A stretch of 59,431 nucleotides of DNA from Nitrospira sp. (GCA_013140455.1 JABFSU010000007.1:1-59431), one strand, 5' to 3'. Positions 15,042-23,834 are shown, counted from the stretch's first letter. Program-made: numbers and translations. The notes: a model not told the origin generated them from the sequence alone.

Positions 15042-16139
15042 TTACTCTTCTTGGGAGTGTTGCGTTGGATCAGAGAGGCGTCGCCATGCGGCATCCAGCA
15101 CATCGACGGCATGTCGAAGGTCAGGACGGTAGGAGTCGAACGTTTTATAGATATCGGATACCGCTTGAGACTTGTGGCCGAGGGTCAGCGACGTCACACC
15201 AGGGTGGACGCGAGCTTCCTGCAGGGCAGCTCCGGCATTTCGCCGAAGGTCATGGAAATGTAAATTATCGATGGATGGCTCGGCTTTCTTGCAGACACGC
15301 CGCCAGGATTTGCGGAACTTATCCGATTTCCATTCGCCGAAAACGAGAGGAGACTCCGGGGGCAAGGCCGCAAAGATGGCGGCGGCTGTCGCATTGAGGG
15401 GCAACTCCAGGGGACGTCCTTTGATGACCGTCGGCGCTTTCGGTGGGCGATACCACAGGCCGTCCGCTCGCCGATACACATGCTCGCGAGACATCACCAA
15501 GATCAGCTCTTGCCTGAGGGGAACATTGAATGCCAACGCGATGGCCGTCTGCATTCGGAGGGAGCCAGTCGACAACAACTGCTGCACTTCCTCGCGGCTG
15601 GCGATACGATCTCGGGCGATGTATTGGCCGAGCGGCAAGTCGACAAGAGGATTGGATGTGTTGGGAGGCAATAAGCGATGACGGCTGGCGAGGGTGACAT
15701 ACCGACGAGCGACGTTGATGATTCTCCGAATCCCTTGCTCTTGGTATCCCTCTTTTCGCAGATCGAGCAGAAGGTCGACTCCATGCTTGCGAGCAAGCTC
15801 ACTGAATGGAATATGTCCCCAGCGTGGGATAAGAATTCGATCGAGAATCCCGAGTGGGCGGGCAACATCTGATAACTGTTCTGCTTCAAGTTCTTTTGCA
15901 TACATTTTCCGAAAGGCTCCGAACGTGCCGGCGGCATACACTCTCGCACCTTTCTCACGAAAAGCGAGGCGACCAGCCACGACACCATCGCGGATTTGCT
16001 CGGCCTTTTGTACGGCCTCCTGGTAGTCGGTCGCATCGGTAATGGTGAAGCGGATGCGCTTTTTGTTGTGGCGAAAATACACGTCATGTACCGTGCCGTG
16101 CTTGGTCTTTCTCGGAGTCACAGAAAGTGCGCCGCTCAT
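15042..16139 (-). CDS. Tyrosine-type site-specific integrase
   Basis: 365 residues from the ATG at 16139, whose first bases overlap the stop of the upstream HTH gene (ATGA). An N-terminal Arm-type region (about 1-60, YFRHNKKRIRFTITDATDY) and a SAM-like core-binding domain (about 70-165) precede the catalytic domain. Conserved residues are visible: Arg in AFNVPLRQELI, HDLRR in LHFHDLRRNAG (second basic box), Gly-His in LTLGHKSQAVS and the nucleophile Tyr in DIYKTF. All catalytic positions are present, so it should cut and rejoin attachment sites. The upstream gene looks like its excisionase. Confidence 0.92.
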   Translation of the reverse strand: MSGALSVTPRKTKHGTVHDVYFRHNKKRIRFTITDATDYQEAVQKAEQIRDGVVAGRLAFREKGARVYAAGTFGAFRKMYAKELEAEQLSDVARPLGILDRILIPRWGHIPFSELARKHGVDLLLDLRKEGYQEQGIRRIINVARRYVTLASRHRLLPPNTSNPLVDLPLGQYIARDRIASREEVQQLLSTGSLRMQTAIALAFNVPLRQELILVMSREHVYRRADGLWYRPPKAPTVIKGRPLELPLNATAAAIFAALPPESPLVFGEWKSDKFRKSWRRVCKKAEPSIDNLHFHDLRRNAGAALQEARVHPGVTSLTLGHKSQAVSDIYKTFDSYRPDLRHAVDVLDAAWRRLSDPTQHSQEE

Positions 16140-16342
16140 GGCTGCACCTTCTCGAACGCAGGGTGGGGAGAAGATGCGGCCTTCTCGAGGTCCTGGAGCA
16201 CCTGTGCCCAGTCGTAGCGGGTCACGTGGCCGACAGAAAGCGCGGGAACGAGCTTCCCCGCTAGGGTCCAATTTCTGATCGTTTGTCGATGGACCCTCAA
16301 CCGTGCGGCGAGTTCGTTGGGAGTGAGCAGCTCGTGTGTCAT
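16136..16342 (-). CDS. Excisionase-like helix-turn-helix protein
   Basis: 68 residues; the ATG at 16342 follows AGGAGG. MTHELLTPNELAARLRVHRQ, TIRNWTLAGKLVPALSVG and YDWAQVLQDL form the MerR-like winged helix of excisionase/helix_turn_helix 17-type proteins. Such proteins bend att DNA and set integrase direction, and in many islands they also repress. It overlaps the integrase start by four bases, so the two are co-translated. Confidence 0.85.
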   Translation of the reverse strand: MTHELLTPNELAARLRVHRQTIRNWTLAGKLVPALSVGHVTRYDWAQVLQDLEKAASSPHPAFEKVQP

Positions 16343-16574
16343 TCGTTCCTCCTTGCATGTTGGTTCGGCAAGACGTCTTTGCTGAGACCGCCTATGCATG
16401 GAGGGAAAACGATGGCTCGACCGGTATCTGAGCCTTTGTAGAATGAACGGCATAAGGCCGTGAATCACACGACAGGGTCATGCGCCCGATGTGTTAAGGG
16501 GAAGTATAAACGTGAGAGATCGGAGCGCGTGGGGGGCGAAAAATGAAAGAGGGGGACGATCGGTGAAAGTTCGG

Positions 16575-18995
16575 TCACTCAATAAGACGCGAGCGCGGAT
16601 GGACTGTATCGCATAGCCGAAGTGTTACCATTTGTTCGATCATAACCTCGTCGAGCGTGCGAGGGACAGGCTGACGTTTCTTTCTTCGGGCATAGAGGCT
16701 TGCGGGAGTGAGGAGAAGGAGGGGCGCCACTTGTTGAAAGGTTAGCGTAGAAGGAAAATCGAGGTGTCGACCTTGAGGAGAGCCAGAACGAAGCAGATGT
16801 AGATAGTAGATCCAGTCCAGTGAATGGGCGTAGACAGACAGAGTTATTTCTGGGCAGGCGTGCCCGATGAGTGTTTGCAGCGCAAATAATGGACGTGTCA
16901 CTGCGGTTGCGCCCTTCCGGCTGCCAGGGCACGATGGGCGTAGAAATAGCTGGCGGAATGGTTTCAGGGCATGTTGTGAAAATATGTGGGGCAGAAAGGC
17001 CTTGGGAAGCTTGGCGTTGGGGATCGGGTGAAAGGTGAGATACCACCGCACCAAGAACCAGGTGGCAAAGGAGTGGCGCAGATCATGCGCTGATCCGGCT
17101 CCCAGATATCGCTTCATCAACGTGCTCGCCCACTCCCCAAACAAGTCTGGTCGGCAAAAAGTGCCTTCGTCCGAAGGCAAGAGTGGAATCTCGGAGGTGG
17201 CTCGGCCCGATGCCAGGGCGCGTGCGGTCCTGTACTGGCGGTGCAGGATCGCCCGCTCTTTCTCTGGGACTAGCAGGCTGAGGGGGATGACGCGGATTCC
17301 AGCCTTCGTTTTGGAATGGCGAACCCATAGCAAGGTCTCCGGTCCCTCCTCAAAGTCGGCCACCGTTAGCAGGGTGGCTTCTTCACGTCTGAGACCGGCG
17401 TAAAAGCATAAGATGAAGAAGGATTGCAGTCGTGTGGCGTGGACCTCAGAGTAATCGCCTGAGGTTGCTTCCGACATGATGTGAGTCAGGAGGTAATCAA
17501 TGTCTCGATAGGTGAAGACAGGCCGGTCCTCGGCATCGCGATACACCCAGAGCTCCTGATCGTTCCAGCAGATAGGAGGGAGTACACCCTGGAGCGTGGC
17601 ATGCTGAAAAAACGATTGGAACGACTTCTTTACATTCCGCTGGGACTCAGGGTTGTCATAGTACTGCATGCACTCGGCGACAATGTGAACAAGTGTCGCC
17701 GGCGTCTTTACTTCAGACAGGGGTGTCCGGCCAAACTTCTCATAAATAAAGAGAAGCAGATTGAAGAAATACAGTCGGACGGTGTTAAGCGAGCGCGGGC
17801 TTGCGATCAGTGACTGCAGCCACAGGAACAGCAGTCGTGCATTGTCGTACAGCGGCCAGTCATCGAGTGGAATAGAGGGATCGGCCGCAATGACCTGGGG
17901 GGACAACGTCGCAAGGATCGCGTTCACTTCCTTGAGGAGTGTGCTTTTTGTGGCTCGAAGAGGTTCGCGAGTCGTGGCGTTTAAAAGGCGATTGACCTCC
18001 GTGTAGGCCACCTTGAGCCGATCGGGTAGCCGACTAGGTGTCGGTCGTGCGGGTCGAGCGGATAGTGGTGCGGACATGCCTTCCAGAGGCGCTGGGTCTT
18101 TATCGTCGGCTGGAATGCTGACAGAGGGGTGATATTTGTCCAACAGCACTCGCTCGATGTCCCAGATGGTGCTAGGCCGAGACATCCACCGCCGAGACAG
18201 TCCTGCCACAACCCAGGGCGGTAACGTACTGAGGAGATTCGCCTGACAGGCATTCTTAATTTCCTTCCACGATGGTGGCCAGTGTTCCGGTGCGGGAGAA
18301 CAATTCCCCATGCCGTGATGGAACGACAACGACGGGTCACGTGTTTCGTGAAACTCGACGAATCTGTGTGTGAGCCAGTCATGAAAGAAATTCTTTTTCT
18401 TGCGGATCCGGACAGAGAATAACGGTTGGTCCGGCAAGAACTCGAATTTGTGAGACGGAATGAAGTCGTCGGGGTCCTGCGTGCCGACGCGGAGTTTGGA
18501 GAACATTGCCACCCGATAGAGGAGGCAGCGGGTTGGGACTGGCAGGGGAAAGCGTATCTGTAAATTGCGGCGCTTGGGTCGCCTCGTATTCTTTGGGGAG
18601 ACGGCACAAGGCTTGTTGGGTTTGAATGCGTCGATCTGAAACCACCTGCCTTGCAAGATCACGTTATCCGTGGTCAGGTTGAGCAGGTCATGATTGATGG
18701 AGGTTCGATAGAGGGCACCTGCCATCAGAAGAGAGAATAAAAAGGTGCCGACGATATCCTCTTCGTCGTCATCGTGGCGGTAACTCGGCGTGTGGGGGGA
18801 AGGCGCGTGCGGCTGCCGCCCATTGTAATCATGGAGCGTTCGTTTGGTGAGAAAACGAGAAAATGCAAGCAGCTGTGGCCAGAGCCGCATCGCTTCAGGG
18901 GACAAATTGCCCGCCAAGTCGCGTAATTTCGGAGTCTTAACCTCATCGGTAGGTTCTTGTGGTTTTGCGGTGGAAGGGCTCGGCATCGTCACCAC
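16575..18995 (-). CDS. Very large tyrosine recombinase (806 aa)
   Basis: The C-terminal 300 residues form a complete tyrosine recombinase catalytic domain: Arg536 in FYAGLRREEATLL, a lysine in the SKTK beta hairpin (561-564), HDLRH at 637-641, Gly-His712 in LIGHACPEITL and Tyr722 in VYAHS. Residues about 335-470 look like a SAM-like core-binding domain. The first 330 residues have no recognisable domain and make it twice the usual integrase length. It starts by overlapping the stop of the 882-aa gene (18989-18995), so the two are made together and may act as a heteromeric recombinase. Large multi-recombinase sets are known from genomic islands, but I cannot name this one. Confidence 0.85.
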   Translation of the reverse strand: MVTMPSPSTAKPQEPTDEVKTPKLRDLAGNLSPEAMRLWPQLLAFSRFLTKRTLHDYNGRQPHAPSPHTPSYRHDDDEEDIVGTFLFSLLMAGALYRTSINHDLLNLTTDNVILQGRWFQIDAFKPNKPCAVSPKNTRRPKRRNLQIRFPLPVPTRCLLYRVAMFSKLRVGTQDPDDFIPSHKFEFLPDQPLFSVRIRKKKNFFHDWLTHRFVEFHETRDPSLSFHHGMGNCSPAPEHWPPSWKEIKNACQANLLSTLPPWVVAGLSRRWMSRPSTIWDIERVLLDKYHPSVSIPADDKDPAPLEGMSAPLSARPARPTPSRLPDRLKVAYTEVNRLLNATTREPLRATKSTLLKEVNAILATLSPQVIAADPSIPLDDWPLYDNARLLFLWLQSLIASPRSLNTVRLYFFNLLLFIYEKFGRTPLSEVKTPATLVHIVAECMQYYDNPESQRNVKKSFQSFFQHATLQGVLPPICWNDQELWVYRDAEDRPVFTYRDIDYLLTHIMSEATSGDYSEVHATRLQSFFILCFYAGLRREEATLLTVADFEEGPETLLWVRHSKTKAGIRVIPLSLLVPEKERAILHRQYRTARALASGRATSEIPLLPSDEGTFCRPDLFGEWASTLMKRYLGAGSAHDLRHSFATWFLVRWYLTFHPIPNAKLPKAFLPHIFSQHALKPFRQLFLRPSCPGSRKGATAVTRPLFALQTLIGHACPEITLSVYAHSLDWIYYLHLLRSGSPQGRHLDFPSTLTFQQVAPLLLLTPASLYARRKKRQPVPRTLDEVMIEQMVTLRLCDTVHPRSRLIE

Positions 18996-21637
18996 GCAAC
19001 TGGTTGGATTCCAATATTCTTAAGGCACTGCTCAAGCCATACGTTCAAGCCCTTGTGCAGGACCGAGGTATCGGTCGCGGCATACACGTTGTAGGGTTCA
19101 AATCCGAAGTGCTTGTGCGACATCACGTAGTTAATGGCTTCGAAATCGCTCTGAATGGTATTAAATAAAAAAGACCGTACGTAATGACGGTGTACATTGG
19201 GTGGGTACTGGATCTCGCGCGAGTCGCGGGGATACCGACCCTTCATAAGCACCCATTGAATGCTTGCGGGGCTTAAAGAGCGAAAGGCGAGAGCTCCTTT
19301 TTTGCTTACCTCAACGAAAAAGCCGAAGGGGTTGGCAAGCTCACTCAGGTTGGGAATCCGCCAGCGGCCATAGTGCTCTGTGAGAAGTGCGAGCGTCTCC
19401 GGATTGACCTTCTGCAGTAAGGTCTTGAACAACCTTGATACGGTTTGAGGGATCACCATGAGCCGTTCCTCGTGATACCGCGATTCCTTGTCCGCAATGA
19501 GACAGCGGCGCCCCTGGAGATCTACGCGGTCCCAATTGATGTGCGGAATCACCCTGGGTCTGCTAACGGTTCCATATTCCCACGCGTGATACGCGAGGAG
19601 AGTGAAATAGTTGTGTCGCCAGACACGAAGTTCCAGTGCTTCGTATTCTTTAAGGCACTCGATCGCTTTCTTTAGCCACTGAAAGTAGCGCTGTAAGTTC
19701 TCCTGTTCGGGAACGCACCGAGACCCATACCAGACTGTCCCACCCTCACGACCTGACGAGTGTTTTTCCATGGCGTGGCCTCCGTGAAATAGTCCCTCCC
19801 AGCGGCACGCCGGTCGGGAGGTCGCCTGCGCATGGGCCTCAAGCTCCGTGAGAAACTGTCGCGCGATGGCTCGGTAGTCAGTGTGCAGCCGATCCGCAGG
19901 GAACGCGGTGTATTGCAGGGGGGAGCGGACATGCCACCAGAATTGTCCGCTTACATAGGCGGCATGGACAGGGTCTAATCCATAGCGTTGCGTCGCTTGA
20001 ACGCAAAAGGCCTTCGACAATCGTTGCAGACTCACGCGGCCCTGCCGACTTGAGCCGCGCGTATTCAGCCAGCGGTCAACCGCGCGTTCTTGTTCGCTGA
20101 CCGATTGGCCATCTGACGGCATGTTGAAGAAACGTCTCCCGACGATGCGTTGGGAATCGGCTGCGTGGGGTGATCGACGATGGCATTCGGCAAAGAGGCG
20201 ATCAAGAGGAGGGGGTAAGGGAATTCTGATGTCCCGTGTCGTGTGTTGGCATGCGTTCAGAAAGGGCAGATCCTTTTTGCCTGCGTAACCGAGCCAACGT
20301 TCGGGCCAGAAGTACTGGAGTTCGTGGGAGTCAGGCAAATAGGTGAGGTGGATTGGCCGTGACTGCTGCTCAATTGGTGCCTCGGAAGGGGAATTTCCCG
20401 AAGACACTGACATGGTGAGGACACTAGCGGGTGACTGGCCTGTGAGCAGGACGGTCAGCGTGATGGTCGATTGAATCAAATTGATATCTGATGTCGACTC
20501 CAGGGAGGCGGACAAGGGGAGTTGTCCTATCAGGTCAGCCAACGTGGAGAGTTGGAGCACACGCATGTCATAGAGGTAGGGCACCGCGGTGCGGCAGCGG
20601 GCGATTTCCCTGCTCCGATTCAGAATGGCGCGAGCCGTGTGGACACGCTCCATATCAGGGTGCAGTGGGATCACGTTGATGGTTAACTCCTGACGTTCGG
20701 CGTCTGGGATGGCTGATGAAGCAACCTCATTGTCTCGAGGATGGAGACCGGACTTGATCACGGGCCGGTGGACTGAATCAGAAATGTCATCAGCAAGAAA
20801 AGACGATTGCACCTCGGTTGAGGAGAGCGTCTTCCACGCAATATCCTGGTGGCCCCGTGCACGACTGATCTGGCGGCGCTCAAAGAATAGCCTGAGGAGT
20901 CGTCTGACTACGGGTAGGCCCTGTAACCGTAGATCATCGCTTGTAGGGAGTGGGAGGGATCCCGCGTTAGCTGGCACCAAGGCAACAGGGAACTGCTCGA
21001 TCAATGTGCGTGCCTGCCGAACATACCAGGCGAACCGTTTAGGTTGGAGGCCGGCTACACTGCGTCCCGTTCGTTCGACAATGCGGGCGTAGTTACGATT
21101 CTGAAGCTGCCTCCGGATGTGGAGTTTTGTCATCAGGTGGGGCGACAGATACTCGTAGGAAGGAGGGAAATGGCCTGAGCTATCTTGGTCGTAACTGGCA
21201 TGAAAGCGCCACGCTGGATATCGTTCAAATGTAAACGAACGGCGCTCCTGTGTTGAGGGTGGGGTCGTCTGCGAATCCAGTGTAGTGAGCCTCTCCTGAA
21301 AGCGGATGAGACTAGATAGTATGAGTATGTGAGTAGAACGTGGTGTGCCTGTCGCGATCAGCCCATGACGAAGACACAGTCGAAGTTGCTTCATCGTGGC
21401 TAGGACACAGCGTGGAAATGGCGGAGGGGCGAACAGGGAGAGAAAGAATCGAAAGAGGATGGGGTCGGCGTCATGATCCACGTCCAAAGGGTTAGCGGTT
21501 AGATGAACCGACAGAAGATCCTCCCAAAGCTGCGAAAGTTCTTGGGACAAGGGGACGACAAGCGGTATGGTTTCGTCATAGAGGCTCAGGAATTGTTGAA
21601 GCTGAGTTTGGTTTGATACGCCTGTTTTCCTGGCCAT
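18989..21637 (-). CDS. Very large divergent tyrosine recombinase-like protein (882 aa)
   Basis: The last 70 residues read VHRHYVRSFLFN then INYVMSHKHFGFEPYNVYAA, which fits the H-x-x-R box (His818, Arg821), the His-rich box (His841/His843) and a tyrosine at 852 of the tyrosine recombinase fold. An earlier segment, HAWEYGTVSRPRVIPHINWD, may hold the first catalytic Arg. The remaining 650 residues are unrecognised. The gene overlaps the 806-aa recombinase gene by seven bases. Catalytic competence is uncertain because the spacing around the boxes differs from classical integrases. The alternative is a structural subunit of the same recombination complex. Confidence 0.65.
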   Translation of the reverse strand: MARKTGVSNQTQLQQFLSLYDETIPLVVPLSQELSQLWEDLLSVHLTANPLDVDHDADPILFRFFLSLFAPPPFPRCVLATMKQLRLCLRHGLIATGTPRSTHILILSSLIRFQERLTTLDSQTTPPSTQERRSFTFERYPAWRFHASYDQDSSGHFPPSYEYLSPHLMTKLHIRRQLQNRNYARIVERTGRSVAGLQPKRFAWYVRQARTLIEQFPVALVPANAGSLPLPTSDDLRLQGLPVVRRLLRLFFERRQISRARGHQDIAWKTLSSTEVQSSFLADDISDSVHRPVIKSGLHPRDNEVASSAIPDAERQELTINVIPLHPDMERVHTARAILNRSREIARCRTAVPYLYDMRVLQLSTLADLIGQLPLSASLESTSDINLIQSTITLTVLLTGQSPASVLTMSVSSGNSPSEAPIEQQSRPIHLTYLPDSHELQYFWPERWLGYAGKKDLPFLNACQHTTRDIRIPLPPPLDRLFAECHRRSPHAADSQRIVGRRFFNMPSDGQSVSEQERAVDRWLNTRGSSRQGRVSLQRLSKAFCVQATQRYGLDPVHAAYVSGQFWWHVRSPLQYTAFPADRLHTDYRAIARQFLTELEAHAQATSRPACRWEGLFHGGHAMEKHSSGREGGTVWYGSRCVPEQENLQRYFQWLKKAIECLKEYEALELRVWRHNYFTLLAYHAWEYGTVSRPRVIPHINWDRVDLQGRRCLIADKESRYHEERLMVIPQTVSRLFKTLLQKVNPETLALLTEHYGRWRIPNLSELANPFGFFVEVSKKGALAFRSLSPASIQWVLMKGRYPRDSREIQYPPNVHRHYVRSFLFNTIQSDFEAINYVMSHKHFGFEPYNVYAATDTSVLHKGLNVWLEQCLKNIGIQPVAW

Positions 21638-21933
21638 GGTTTCTTGTGACGTATGCCGTCTGGTGAGTTAGATTACTATCGGCTTAATGCATGGAAAACC
21701 TAAGGACTGATGAAGAGTTCATGAAGAAGAGGGTGGAGGCGGGTTGGGGTACAGGACACTCGGGTGCGTATTGAAAAGGGATACGGACGAGGGTGGCTCC
21801 AGAGTGCTTCAATTTGCCAAAAGAGGGGCAATGAAATGCAGGGTATACAGGGGCGGGAGGAGATGCAGGGCCATCAGTGGCGGCAACGGGAGTTGCCGCT
21901 CACCGATGGGCACCTGGCAGGATTCGAACAATG

Positions 21934-22851
21934 TTATTCTTTCGGTTCACCAGCCAACTTGTTAACTGCCGGTTTCTCACTGAGAAACGTCTGGATCTCC
22001 ATATCGCAAATTCCCCGGTAGAACTCCAGTTCATATTTTTCGAAAAGTTTTTTATGCAAGAGGGAATCGTTCAAAGCCTGTGTGGAATCCTCGTCATCGC
22101 ACTGGCCTTTCTTTTCATCGTGTCTCTCACTTGATGCCTCAGGGGTTGGGCTCTTCTCCTCAGCTGGCTTGGCCAATACGGGCTGAGGCGCGTCCGTGTG
22201 TGGGGTGTGTGCACGGAAGGGTTCGTCGGCAGGGGTGAGGGCCTCGGCATTTTGTGAGCTGAGTGTCGTTTCTTTTGGCTTGATCGTGCGTTTCGGCTTT
22301 GGCTCCGGATTCGAGTGGATTTTATACGCATTCTTGGTGCCCATGACCGACAGGAGGGCCTCGAGCACCGATGTGTCGTCTATGAAAAGTCGGTGTCGTG
22401 TGCGTTTAACCAGTTCAACGATCACTTTGTAAATGGTTGTCGCCCTCCGATCTGGTGCATGAGGCAAGCTCGGGCTAATCATCAGCAGTAATTCTAGAAA
22501 CTTCATATCAAAGGATGTATTCGGTGTAACGATGATGACGAGCACGGAGGGGAGTTTCAGCCGTTGTGCCAGCCCGGCATATTCAAGTCCAGCCACAATG
22601 CAGGGCCCCTGGTTGGTCGCGATCGCGAAGACGAACGGGTAGCAAGCAAGATAGGGTTTCAGTGTGTCAGGGATAATGCAGTTGGTTTTCGTGGAGGTCT
22701 TCGTACTCGAGGTCAGCGATCTCGGGAGAGCGAAAACGTCGTCAGGTTTGTACCACGTCAATCCAATTGGCCAAGCGTTTGGTGGTGTAGGTAACGGCTC
22801 TGGTGGCGCGCCATGTGAGACACGCCCTGCGGGCTTCTTATCACGAGACAT
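21934..22851 (-). CDS. Hypothetical protein, possible ParB/Srx-like N-terminal fold
   Basis: 305 residues. The ATG at 22851 is preceded by GGAGGA. Residues about 65-150 form an alternating beta-alpha region, YPFVFAIATNQGPCIVAGLE then LAQRLKLPSVLVIIVTPN. Its strand-G-helix pattern is faintly like ParB-type domains (the AG...A..L.LPSVLVIIV segment). The middle (about 180-250) is proline/glutamate/lysine-rich and likely disordered, and the last 45 residues are predicted helical. It is the gene before the two giant recombinases in the same orientation, so it is probably their accessory protein. I cannot assign a function. Confidence 0.6.
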   Translation of the reverse strand: MSRDKKPAGRVSHGAPPEPLPTPPNAWPIGLTWYKPDDVFALPRSLTSSTKTSTKTNCIIPDTLKPYLACYPFVFAIATNQGPCIVAGLEYAGLAQRLKLPSVLVIIVTPNTSFDMKFLELLLMISPSLPHAPDRRATTIYKVIVELVKRTRHRLFIDDTSVLEALLSVMGTKNAYKIHSNPEPKPKRTIKPKETTLSSQNAEALTPADEPFRAHTPHTDAPQPVLAKPAEEKSPTPEASSERHDEKKGQCDDEDSTQALNDSLLHKKLFEKYELEFYRGICDMEIQTFLSEKPAVNKLAGEPKE

Positions 22852-22901
22852 AGCAATTCCTCCGGATGAAATTGTAAAGCGTGCTGAGTCAGGAAATTGG
22901 G

Positions 22902-23375
22902 CTATGCCGTAACGGGAGGGGGACGAAATGCGTGTGCAGGAGCAATCAAGAACTGCTTTTTCGCGGGGGTATTATCAAGACACCGATGGAATTCGTGATT
23001 CCCTCTCAGGCTGGGATGGTGTTGATAACCAAATAGGAGCCGGGTCTCAGCCAGCCATGCCAGTGTATCTCGGATGTAATTTCTGCGGAGTCTGCACCGA
23101 AGTCCTCGGCGAAAGTCCCCGAGAAATTTCAACCTGTCTGAAATCTGGGTATGCGCTGATTCGTCAAGATTGCTGAGGGCGAAGGGTAGGCCCGCAAGAA
23201 AAACCAGCCACCCCGCAATTACGTCACCTTCAAGGACAGGCGCCAATCCAAAGCCACCGAGGATCATAACCAGAAAAATCCAGGGTAGCTTCTGAAGAGG
23301 TGGTAGATCGTGTAGGTAACGGTACCCTCTGGCAGGACCGGTTAGTGTGTGGGCTAAAGTCTGACGTACTTTCAT
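22902..23375 (-). CDS. Small membrane protein, unknown
   Basis: 157 residues. A hydrophobic hairpin, LPWIFLVMILGGFGLAPVL then IAGWLVFLAGLPFALSNL, gives two membrane helices at about 30-50 and 53-71. A basic C-terminal part with RRGLRCRLRRNYIRDTLAWL follows. I recognise no family. It is the first gene of the leftward island, 50 bases from the 305-aa gene. The start codon is immediately preceded by a perfect 12-bp palindrome (23377-23388), and the usual ribosome site is lacking. Confidence 0.55.
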   Translation of the reverse strand: MKVRQTLAHTLTGPARGYRYLHDLPPLQKLPWIFLVMILGGFGLAPVLEGDVIAGWLVFLAGLPFALSNLDESAHTQISDRLKFLGDFRRGLRCRLRRNYIRDTLAWLAETRLLFGYQHHPSLRGNHEFHRCLDNTPAKKQFLIAPAHAFRPPPVTA

Positions 23376-23376
23376 G

Positions 23377-23388
23377 TCGGATATCCGA
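23377..23388. promoter_or_regulatory. Perfect 12-bp palindrome just upstream of the leftward island genes
   Basis: TCGGATATCCGA at 23377-23388 is fully self-complementary and ends one base before the start codon at 23373-23375. Its place suggests an operator overlapping the translation start region of the first gene. No protein can be named as its binder; chance occurrence cannot be excluded. Confidence 0.3.
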
Positions 23389-23557
23389 TGAGGTGAACTC
23401 AGGAGGATTTGATAGAGGGCTGGCTAGAAAACTACTATATACAGTAAACTTCACTGACAGTGATTATGTCAACTCTGAATTGCGTGAACGGAGATCGTTG
23501 CCTACCCGCATCAGGCACTGACCGTTTGCAGAAAAGTAGGTTTGAAACGGACGGTCC

Positions 23558-23609
23558 TTCTATTTGTAGAATTTTCGTATTCAAATTGGTTTTCTACAAA
23601 TAGACATTT
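23558..23609. repeat. AT-rich inverted-repeat unit, copy 1
   Basis: This unit contains a perfect 12-bp inverted repeat (CTATTTGTAGAA at 23560-23571 and its complement at 23592-23603) around a 20-base spacer. A second unit of the same design starts 67 bp later at 23625. The region is much more AT-rich than its surroundings, carries no gene, and lies between the recombinase island and a tRNA fragment, where recombinase binding sites would be expected. Confidence 0.8.
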
Positions 23610-23624
23610 CTCAGATGAACCGCG

Positions 23625-23677
23625 TTCTATTTATAGAATTTTTACATTCAAATTTGCTTTCTATAAGTAGACATTTT
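23625..23677. repeat. AT-rich inverted-repeat unit, copy 2
   Basis: This is the second unit of the pair, offset by 67 bp from copy 1. Its arms (23627-23638 and 23659-23670) match at 11 of 12 positions around the same 20-base spacing. Sequence between the arms is also partly conserved with copy 1, so they derive from duplication. They may be core or arm-type sites for the tyrosine recombinases encoded to the left. Confidence 0.8.
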
Positions 23678-23739
23678 TGTAATTATATTGCAATTTTTTC
23701 TGTCCAATGAATCGTTGTGTCTTGCTAAAATAATTCATT

Positions 23740-23756
23740 AAATCAAAGCGTTACGA
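23740..23756. repeat. 17-bp direct repeat left of the tRNA fragment
   Basis: AAATCAAAGCGTTACGA matches the segment at 23818-23834 at 15 of 17 positions. The two copies flank the tRNA-Lys 3' fragment, as expected if the sequence next to the tRNA was also duplicated by site-specific integration. Confidence 0.6.
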
Positions 23757-23763
23757 GCTTTAC

Positions 23764-23816
23764 GCATCGCTCTTTTAAGGCGAGGGCCCTGGGTTCGAGT
23801 CCCAGCCGGCTCACCA
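23764..23816 (+). tRNA. tRNA-Lys(TTT) 3' fragment, likely attachment site
   Basis: The segment contains a complete anticodon arm (stem 23767-23771/23779-23783, loop CTTTTAA with anticodon TTT at 23774-23776), a five-base variable loop, a T arm with the GGTTCGAGTCC core (stem 23789-23793/23801-23805), the 3' acceptor strand and CCA ending at 23816. The acceptor 5' strand and the D arm are absent upstream, so it cannot be a working tRNA. Such 3' fragments are left where integrases use the tRNA end as attB. Its orientation implies that the integrated DNA lies to its left, with an intact copy farther left and outside the window. Confidence 0.85.
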
Positions 23817-23817
23817 T

Positions 23818-23834
23818 AAATCAAGGGGTTACGA
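23818..23834. repeat. 17-bp direct repeat right of the tRNA fragment
   Basis: This is the partner of 23740-23756 (15 of 17 identical). It follows directly after the CCA end, so the att core may extend from the tRNA into this sequence. Confidence 0.6.

Noticed and set aside
23558-23677. CRISPR-like array
   Set aside because: Only two units are present, each with internal symmetry and partly conserved inner sequence. No cas genes lie nearby apart from the Cas4-like domain 17 kb away.
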